Source: Candidatus Competibacteraceae bacterium (GTDB lineage: Bacteria; Pseudomonadota; Gammaproteobacteria; Competibacterales; Competibacteraceae). From it: a stretch of 64,000 bases of DNA. A program made the position numbers and the translations under genes. This document shows positions 58,273-64,000 of this stretch, one piece after another (position 1 is the first letter of the stretch; the number at the start of each line of letters is the position of its first letter). The notes under the pieces are model-generated. The model saw nothing but the letters and a program-made list of their open reading frames with translations, did not search any database and was not told the DNA's origin. The stretch lies in NCBI GenBank assembly GCA_016713505.1, contig JADJPA010000001.1, positions 1,054,001 to 1,118,000 on the forward strand. Reading direction: 5' to 3'.

Positions 58273-58974
58273 ATGCCAACGTTCACTATCACGGGTGACA
58301 TCGATCCTTTCCTGCACGCCTCGTTACGCAAGGGCGAAAAAATTATTTGCGAATCCGGCGCCATGGTGATGATGGAGGCCACGCTCGACTTGCAAGGCAA
58401 GATGAGCGGCGGCCTCGGCCGCGCCCTCATGCGGCGTCTGACCAGCGGCGAATCCTTTTTTCAGCAGCACATCGAAGCGACCCGCGGCGACGGCGATTGC
58501 TTGCTGTCGCCGATGCTGCCCGGCGCGATCCAGATGCTCGATGTCGGCCCGCAGCGCTACACCCTCAACGACGGCGCGTTCGTCGCCGCCACCGCCGGCG
58601 TCGAACTGACCACGCGCGCCCAAAATCTCGGCAACGCCTTGTTCGCGCAAAGCGGCGGCTTCTTCGTCTTGGAAGCCGGTGGCAAGGGTCAACTGGCGGT
58701 CTCTGGTTTCGGCTCGATGTTCATGATGGACGTGGAACCGGGCAAGGATGTGATCATTGACAACGCCCATGTCGTCGCCTGGGACAGCAGCCTGCATTAT
58801 GAAATCTCCGTGACCACCGCCAAAACCGGCTCCGGCTTGCTCGGCAATCTATTGAACAGCGTGACCAGCGGCGAGGGTGTCGTGTTGCGCTTTGCCGGCG
58901 CGGGCAAGGTGCTGATCTGCTCTCGCAACCGCGATGCGTTCAGCGCCTGGGCGCGCGGGGCCGCCGCCGGCTAG
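58273..58974 (+). CDS. AIM24 family (TIGR00266) protein
   Basis: 233-aa protein made of internally repeated beta-strands. MPTFTITGDIDPFLHASLRK begins it, and GEKIICESGAMVMMEATLDL, GGGxG-like SGGLGRALMRRLTSGESFFQ and VLEAGGKGQLAVSGFGSMFM are family blocks. The open frame extends upstream to 58,087, but the ATG at 58273 is where homology starts. It is the only plus-strand gene among the biosynthetic module, nested between the CitE-like and StiP-like genes. AIM24-type proteins recur with TerD-type stress genes. Function unknown. Confidence 0.82.
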   Translation: MPTFTITGDIDPFLHASLRKGEKIICESGAMVMMEATLDLQGKMSGGLGRALMRRLTSGESFFQQHIEATRGDGDCLLSPMLPGAIQMLDVGPQRYTLNDGAFVAATAGVELTTRAQNLGNALFAQSGGFFVLEAGGKGQLAVSGFGSMFMMDVEPGKDVIIDNAHVVAWDSSLHYEISVTTAKTGSGLLGNLLNSVTSGEGVVLRFAGAGKVLICSRNRDAFSAWARGAAAG

Positions 58975-58987
58975 CCGAGTTTGACGG

Positions 58988-60070
58988 TCAGGACAAGTCC
59001 TTGATCAGCGCGGTGGCTTGCAGGGGCATGTCGGGGTCGATGACGACGGAGACTCGCTTCTGCTCCGCCAGCAACCGTAAATGTTCGACATCCGGCTGCG
59101 TGGGATCGCGCAGCAGCAGCACATCGGGCAGCCGGCGCAGCAAGACGCGCGTGGCTTCGGCCACTCCCGGTTTGATGAAATTGCGATCGGCGATGCGGTA
59201 CCGGGCATGAAGCCGCTTCAAAAAGACGCGCATCGCCCGCCGCCGTTCCTGACGCTCCCCAGAATCGCGCCAGACGGGCGCGGCGGTGACGCCGGCGAAA
59301 TGTTGGCTTATCTGATCGAGAAACCAAGCCGAGCGGTCGTGCGAGGCGAAATCGGCGTAAAAAACGCAACCGTGAAAATCCCGCGGGCCGATGGCGGCAT
59401 TCAGAATCGAACGGCTGGTCAACCCCGACACGGTGGCGTTCAAGATGCCGCTGGGGATGGCGTAATCATCATGGGTCGCCGCCACCTCGGCCACGCCGCC
59501 GATGTCCGACACCACATGCAGCTCCGCATCCAAGCGTTCGGGCTGCCGGGCATTCCAATGGGCCAGCGCCCGACGCAGCTCCCCGGCAATCACGCCCTTG
59601 GCGGTCCAGCCATCCACGAACGCCAAACCCGCCGCCGGGCGTTTTTCCTCCCGCAGTACGAACTTCAATGCGTTTTCGTCGATGCCCCGGTCGCGGATGA
59701 TCGAAATGGAGTAATGGCGCGCGTCGCTCCGTCCCAAGTAGCGCAGCGCGCGAACCAGCAACGCGCCGATGGGCGTGCCGGCTCGCGCCAGGGATACCAC
59801 GGTGAGCGGCTGGGGTCGGGCATCGATGAGATAGCGCGCCAACCCTAACACTTCCCCCGCCAACCGCCGGGCGTAGCGCGAAGTCAGCGCCTCGAACAAT
59901 TCCAGATACTTCGGGTCCGGCGCATTCTCGGGCGTCAGCAGCTCGCTGTAATGGCGCCGGCCCGACTGAATCAACCGCTCCTTGGTGGCCACATCCACCA
60001 TGGCCAGCGCCATCGGTTTGAGCAAAAATACCGTATCCTCGGCTCGATAGCTGCCGGCGAAAGCGCTCAT
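58988..60070 (-). CDS. StiP-like protein with C-terminal PELOTA domain
   Basis: 360 aa. The N-terminal ~270 residues match the StiP family (once described as a PRTase-like, later as a cysteine-protease-like fold): DTVFLLKPMALAMVDVATKE, VSLARAGTPIGALLVRALRY, HYSISIIRDRGIDENALKFV, and FVDGWTAKGVIAGELRRAL. The last ~70 (VLLRRLPDVLLLRDPTQPDV, LRLLAEQKRVSVVIDPDMPL) fit a PELOTA RNA-binding domain. Its start overlaps the HAD gene stop by 4 bp. Part of the four-gene unit ATP-grasp, PRTase-TRSP, HAD, StiP. The product of the pathway is unknown, proposed to be a nucleotide-derived metabolite. Confidence 0.82.
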   Translation of the reverse strand: MSAFAGSYRAEDTVFLLKPMALAMVDVATKERLIQSGRRHYSELLTPENAPDPKYLELFEALTSRYARRLAGEVLGLARYLIDARPQPLTVVSLARAGTPIGALLVRALRYLGRSDARHYSISIIRDRGIDENALKFVLREEKRPAAGLAFVDGWTAKGVIAGELRRALAHWNARQPERLDAELHVVSDIGGVAEVAATHDDYAIPSGILNATVSGLTSRSILNAAIGPRDFHGCVFYADFASHDRSAWFLDQISQHFAGVTAAPVWRDSGERQERRRAMRVFLKRLHARYRIADRNFIKPGVAEATRVLLRRLPDVLLLRDPTQPDVEHLRLLAEQKRVSVVIDPDMPLQATALIKDLS

Positions 60071-60807
60071 GCCGAGCGCCCGGCCCAGGTTTCGCGCTGG
60101 ATTTGGCTGTTCTTCGGCACCAGAGCGAAATCGCAGACGCGCAGAAACGGAATGTCGGTCAGACTGTCGCCAGCGCCGATGGTGACGGTCGGTCCTTCCT
60201 GTTCCAGCTCCGCGATCACCCGCCGCACGGCGTCCTGCTTTTGCGCGCCGACCACGGTCAACGCCAGATTGTTGCCGTTGTGGTGCAACACCAGCTCCGG
60301 CGGCCAGCCGTCCGTTTCCAGCCGCGCTCGCAAACCGGCCAACACCGCGCCATCACCCTCGGTCTTGACCGAAATGTAGGTGAGCCGCCGCTCGATGGCA
60401 TGGCTGCTGACCCGATAACTCCCCGCCGCCGCGCCCGCCTTCAAGCGCTCGGCGAGTTCTTGGAGCAGCGGTTGCGCCGCGATCAGCCGGGGTTCCACCT
60501 CAGCACGCCACCACGGCGGCAACCGGCCGTCGGGTTGGCGGATCACCGCGCCGTGATGGGTGATGCGCCAGGAGTCGAAGGCGATCAGCACCCGCGCCAG
60601 CGCGTCATCGGTGCGGCCCGTGACCGGAATCACCGTACCCTGCTCCAACCAACCCGCGAGCAAATACTGTTGGGAGCGGGTCATGAACGACAGCGCCTGT
60701 CCGGCACGATCCACCGCCGCCGCCAGCGCCGGCTCGCCCGGCGGACATTTTGGGGCGGTTTGTAAAATGGTGTCGTCGAGGTCGAGAAAGATCACGAGGC
60801 GCGGCAT
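60067..60807 (-). CDS. HAD-superfamily phosphatase (sucrose-phosphatase-like) of the same module
   Basis: 246 aa. Motif I is FLDLDDTILQT near residue 7. Motif II is VTGRTDDALARVL near 62, typical of Cof/sucrose-phosphate-phosphatase HADs, and motif IV is GAGDSLTDIPFL near 215. A cap between ~85 and 190 would select the substrate. It overlaps the upstream PRTase gene by 16 bp and the StiP gene by 4 bp. Probably dephosphorylates an intermediate of the module. Confidence 0.85.
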   Translation of the reverse strand: MPRLVIFLDLDDTILQTAPKCPPGEPALAAAVDRAGQALSFMTRSQQYLLAGWLEQGTVIPVTGRTDDALARVLIAFDSWRITHHGAVIRQPDGRLPPWWRAEVEPRLIAAQPLLQELAERLKAGAAAGSYRVSSHAIERRLTYISVKTEGDGAVLAGLRARLETDGWPPELVLHHNGNNLALTVVGAQKQDAVRRVIAELEQEGPTVTIGAGDSLTDIPFLRVCDFALVPKNSQIQRETWAGRSA

Positions 60808-61931
60808 GAAAGCTCCGTCACCAAACTCAAACCGCCGATTTCGGCGGCCAGCGGATTTGTAGCCAGCATGGCTGGATGTTCGTAACAGATGATGGGTAAC
60901 CGGTTCGGATCGAGGTTGTACAAATAATTGGGAATGCCGTCGCCGTAGTTGTCCAAAAACTCACGCCGGCTAGCGATGGCGTCGCCGACCAGAATCGGCG
61001 AGCGAGTGGTGGACTGAAACCGCACGTCATACCCCCGCTCTTCCCACGCCAAGGCAAGGCGAAACGGGGTATAGGTATATTCGCCGGTGCCGATCACGGC
61101 GAGCGGTCGATCCAGCGGGAGTTCGGGCAGCGGCGGCGGTTCCCAGCGGCCGGCGATGAGCCCGGTGCGCGCGGGGTCGGCCGTGATGTTATCGTGCTGA
61201 CGATCGACACCCGCGCTGGCCACCGGCAGTTCGGGCGGCGGAAAATTCGGGTCCGACGTAAAGCGGAAATCCCCCTCGATCAAAGCCGGGAACAGTACCG
61301 GTCGCTCCAACAGCGCCTCGATTTGTCGTTGCCGCTCCTCGGGCAACCAGTTGGTGATACAAACCAAGGCCACCCGCTCGATCCGGGGATTGAGCTGGAA
61401 ATACGCCCGCGCCAGCTCGACCAAGGTCCGGCCGGTGGAAATTTCATCATCCACCAACACCAGCGTCCGCGCCGTTTGTAAAAGAGGCAATAAAGCGGGT
61501 CCAGGCAAGTATACGGCGTGATCCGGGGCGTGGCTGTGGCATTCATCGAAGCTAAAAGCAAGATGATGCGATAAAAGATAACGAGTGGTTTGCCAGTATA
61601 AAATATCGGCGCGCCCGGTTTGCAGCGCTGCTTCCTCCGCCACGCCACGACCGAGAGCGGTGGCGGTTTCGGCCATCCCGATCACCAGCAGCGGTCCCGG
61701 CAAAGCGGCTATTTTTCCGGCCAGCCGACGCTGGACGGCGCGCATCACGCTGGGTTTGACCGGCCAATGCTTGCCCAACACCTTGCTGACAAACAGGTAA
61801 AGCCGGCGGGGATTTTGCCGGGTGGCGCAGGCCACGCACGCCTCCAGCGGCCATTCCTCGCGTCGGAGGTCGAGCGACAGCCGGCCGGCCCGGATCGGTA
61901 TTTCCACGCAGCGCCCTAGAGGCTCCATCAC
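60792..61931 (-). CDS. Phosphoribosyltransferase-TRSP domain protein
   Basis: 379 aa. Residues ~30-230 are a type I PRTase: the PRPP-binding motif is TLVLVDDEISTGRTLVELAR near 155-175 (with DDE instead of the commonest DD but the same loop). LVIGMAETATALGRGVAEEA is the upstream PPi-loop. The C-terminal ~130 residues are a TRSP-type domain (LAVIGTGEYTYTPFRLALAW, VRFQSTTRSPILVGDAIASR, YLYNLDPNRLPIICYEHPAM). It overlaps ATP-grasp by 4 bp and HAD by 16 bp. Confidence 0.83.
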   Translation of the reverse strand: MMEPLGRCVEIPIRAGRLSLDLRREEWPLEACVACATRQNPRRLYLFVSKVLGKHWPVKPSVMRAVQRRLAGKIAALPGPLLVIGMAETATALGRGVAEEAALQTGRADILYWQTTRYLLSHHLAFSFDECHSHAPDHAVYLPGPALLPLLQTARTLVLVDDEISTGRTLVELARAYFQLNPRIERVALVCITNWLPEERQRQIEALLERPVLFPALIEGDFRFTSDPNFPPPELPVASAGVDRQHDNITADPARTGLIAGRWEPPPLPELPLDRPLAVIGTGEYTYTPFRLALAWEERGYDVRFQSTTRSPILVGDAIASRREFLDNYGDGIPNYLYNLDPNRLPIICYEHPAMLATNPLAAEIGGLSLVTELSCRAS

Positions 61932-62971
61932 AAAATCACGGCCTGTTCGATCTTGGCCACCCGGACGCCGTTGGCGGGCCGGGGGATGGCCGCTTCAGCC
62001 ACCGTGCCGCACAGCAGCCGCAACAGCCAATAAGGCAGGTTCAACCCCGCCAGGCAGGACAGGTAGATGCCACCCGACATCCTCGGATTCACTTCCAGAA
62101 AACATTGCTCGCGGCGGCCGTCTTCATGAATCCGCTCGCGGGTTTGCACGTTGATCAGGCCGTTGAGCCGGAACGCGGCGACGGCCTGCTCCGCGATTTC
62201 CCAAGCCGCGGGATCATCCTCAATGATCTGCCAGCGCCAGTGCGAATCGGCGGGCTTGCGGCGCACGATGGCGCGCACCAATCGTCCCCGGTCGGCCAGA
62301 CAATCGATCGAACGCTCGTCGCCGGCCAGATATTCCATCGCCAGAAAAGCGCGTTCGCCCTCCGCCGCATCCAGCAGGCGCGCGAAGCCGGCGCTGTCGA
62401 TGGTGAAAACATCATTGGCCAAAAAGCGCTCCAGCGGCCGTTTGCTATCGTCGATCAACCGAAAGCCGAGCCCGTAGATCGACCGCACCGGTTTGACGCA
62501 GGTGCGCCAGCCGCCGGCGGCGAACGTGGCCAGCGCGTCGGTGAATTCCGCGCCGGTCGCCACCGGCAGGGTTCGCGGCAGCGCCACGCCAGCGGCGGCA
62601 AGCCGGGCGTTGGCCTGAGACTTATCCTGGATCGCCTCCAGCGTTGCTACATCCGGGCAGGACAGGATCAGCCGCACTCCGGCGGCCGCGAACCGCGTCT
62701 GTTCGTCGAGCAGCAACGACCAACGGTTTTGGGGCCAGACGAGGGTAAATTCTCGTTCCCGGCACAGCGCCAGCAGCCATTCCACATAGGCGTCCGGCGT
62801 CGCGGCCGCCGGCTCCAGGTAAAAGGAATCGGCCGACAGGCGCAACGGGGTCTGTTCGGTGGAATAGCTTGCCCCCAAATGAAACTCATCGGGCTCCATC
62901 GCTTCATGAACCAAGTCGATGGCGGCGCGCACGGTGGCAAGGCCGCGGGTCACCAACGCACGGACAGTCAT
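61928..62971 (-). CDS. ATP-grasp ligase, first gene of the module
   Basis: 347 aa. ATP-grasp fold: an N-terminal Rossmann-like domain (MTVRALVTRGLATVRAAIDL), then LEAIQDKSQANARLAAAGVA, CVKPVRSIYGLGFRLIDDSK, FLAMEYLAGDERSIDCLADR and the C-terminal metal-ligand block EVNPRMSGGIYLSCLAGLNL. It would make an amide or ester bond with ATP. The start ATG at 62971 fits and lies 115 bp from the divergent transporter gene, so the operon promoter is probably there. Confidence 0.85.
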   Translation of the reverse strand: MTVRALVTRGLATVRAAIDLVHEAMEPDEFHLGASYSTEQTPLRLSADSFYLEPAAATPDAYVEWLLALCREREFTLVWPQNRWSLLLDEQTRFAAAGVRLILSCPDVATLEAIQDKSQANARLAAAGVALPRTLPVATGAEFTDALATFAAGGWRTCVKPVRSIYGLGFRLIDDSKRPLERFLANDVFTIDSAGFARLLDAAEGERAFLAMEYLAGDERSIDCLADRGRLVRAIVRRKPADSHWRWQIIEDDPAAWEIAEQAVAAFRLNGLINVQTRERIHEDGRREQCFLEVNPRMSGGIYLSCLAGLNLPYWLLRLLCGTVAEAAIPRPANGVRVAKIEQAVIL

Positions 62972-63085
62972 ACAATTACCAGTTTGTCGTAAGCCACTCT
63001 ATATTTTCCTTACAGTCCGACTAATACTACTCTCATCAATGTTCCAGACCGTCCTGTCTCACCCCGCCGCTTTCGGAGATCCCCC

Positions 63086-64000
63086 ATGAAAAGGTTTAGA
63101 ACCTTCGCCCTCCTCGCAACCGTTGCGTCGCTAACCGGCGCCAGCACTGCTTACGCCGGCGCGACCCTGGAGGCCATCAAGAAAAACGGCTCCATCAAAT
63201 GCGGCGTCAGCGACGGCCTGCCCGGCTTCTCCTTCGCCGATGAGAAGGGCAACTATAACGGCATCGACGTGGACGTGTGCCGCGCCATTTCCGCCGCCGT
63301 GTTCGGCGATCCCACCAAGCTCAAGTTCACCCCGCTGACCGCCAAGGAGCGTCTCACCGCGCTGCAATCGGGCGAAATCGACGTGCTGTCGCGCAACACC
63401 ACCTGGACCTCCAGCCGCGATTCGGCGCAGGGCATGAATTTCGCCGGGGTGACGTATTACGACGGACAAGGCTTTCTGGTCAACAAGAAACTGGGCGTCA
63501 ACAGCGCCAAGAACCTGGACGGCGCGACCGTCTGCGTGCAGGCCGGCACCACCACCGAACTCAATCTGAGCGATTATTTTCGCGCCAACAAGATGAAATT
63601 TACGCCGATCACCTACGATAAATCCGACGAAAGCGCCAAATCCCTAGAGGCCGGACGCTGCGACGTGCTGACCTCGGATCAGTCGCAGCTCTACGCCCAG
63701 CGCATCAAGCTGGCCAAACCGGATGATTATGTGGTGTTACCCGAGGTGATTTCCAAGGAACCGCTGGGGCCGGTGGTCCGCCACGGCGACGACGACTGGT
63801 TCGATATCGTCAAGTGGACCCTTTACGTCATGGTCAACGCCGAGGAACTGGGCGTCAACTCCAAGAACGTCGAGGAAATGAAAAAATCCACCAACCCCGA
63901 TGTGAAACGCTTGCTCGGCGTCGAAGGCGATAAAGGCAAGGACTTCGGCTTGGCCAACGATTGGATGGCTAACGTCATCAAACAAGTCGGCAACTACGGT
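63086..64000 (+). CDS. aapJ: General L-amino-acid ABC transporter substrate-binding protein, 3' end cut by window
   Basis: 305 codons seen; family members are about 340 aa. A signal peptide (MKRFRTFALLATVASLTGAS, then TAYA|GATLEAIKKN) is followed by a type II binding fold: LEAIKKNGSIKCGVSDGLPG, FSFADEKGNYNGIDVDVCRA, LTALQSGEIDVLSRNTTWTS, and CDVLTSDQSQLYAQRIKLA. The start follows GGAG at 7-10 nt. Most like AapJ/BztA of rhizobia and Rhodobacter, which take up many L-amino acids. The permease and ATPase genes should lie just beyond the window. Confidence 0.92.
   Translation, partial: MKRFRTFALLATVASLTGASTAYAGATLEAIKKNGSIKCGVSDGLPGFSFADEKGNYNGIDVDVCRAISAAVFGDPTKLKFTPLTAKERLTALQSGEIDVLSRNTTWTSSRDSAQGMNFAGVTYYDGQGFLVNKKLGVNSAKNLDGATVCVQAGTTTELNLSDYFRANKMKFTPITYDKSDESAKSLEAGRCDVLTSDQSQLYAQRIKLAKPDDYVVLPEVISKEPLGPVVRHGDDDWFDIVKWTLYVMVNAEELGVNSKNVEEMKKSTNPDVKRLLGVEGDKGKDFGLANDWMANVIKQVGNYG

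Noticed and set aside
61551..61580. Possible seventh Ter-like repeat (GATGATGCGATAAAAG)
   Set aside because: It breaks the consensus (CG inserted before ATAAAA) and lies inside the conserved coding region of the PRTase gene.

Overview
The window is GC-rich, densely coded chromosomal DNA from a gammaproteobacterium. LolA, RarA, CysB, DUF2058 and DUF1992 homologues support this. A PPi-dependent phosphofructokinase together with a complete glycogen gene set (glgC, glgB, glgX, malQ) would fit a glycogen-accumulating lineage such as the Competibacteraceae, but that placement is inference. No rRNA, tRNA, CRISPR array or intact insertion sequence was seen.

Layout. 1-10.6 kb: alanine symporter (cut by the window start), PPi-PFK, lolA-rarA, an unusual protein with an embedded HPr-like domain, thiolase, serS and a DAHP synthase. 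10.6-21.3 kb: a long minus-strand run iorA-iorB-SBP-livH-livM-livG-livF-CBS/ACT-paaK-vWA-dnaJ-like, read as uptake and oxidative decarboxylation of aromatic amino or keto acids to aryl-acetyl-CoA. 21.4-29.1 kb: an accessory-looking stretch with a KfrA-like protein, a dif-like site, a DUF4143 ATPase remnant, a PEP-synthase-like protein, a tyrosine recombinase, gdhA and a LysR remnant. 29.2-35.3 kb: gltBD. 35.6-47.2 kb: divergent glycogen locus (glgC-malQ-guaC-thiM against glgB), then cysB, a Tus-family gene and glgX. 47.4-54 kb: cysTWA, an orphan binding protein, a DUF1992 gene with an in-frame stop, DUF2058 and serA. 54-57 kb: a D-2-hydroxyacid dehydrogenase and a DUF937-OmpA protein. 57-63 kb: a minus-strand biosynthetic module (ATP-grasp, PRTase-TRSP, HAD, StiP/PELOTA, CitE-like) of the kind found beside tellurite/TerD stress genes, with a nested AIM24 gene. 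63.1 kb to the end: an amino-acid ABC binding protein, cut by the window end.

The main find is a probable replication fork trap outside the Enterobacterales. A gene at 43,962-44,864 resembles the terminus-binding protein Tus. Six exact copies of a 12-bp motif, GATGRTATAANA, lie in intergenic DNA. It aligns without gaps to the core of E. coli Ter (ATGTTGTAACTAA). Two copies flank the tus-like gene and one of these overlaps its -10 box, as TerB does for E. coli tus. The three copies left of 11 kb are all on the minus strand and the three right of 43 kb are all on the plus strand, which is fork-trap geometry. A dif-like XerC/XerD site at 22.5 kb lies between the two groups. The window may therefore cover the chromosome terminus; the decaying genes and recombinase there are compatible with that.
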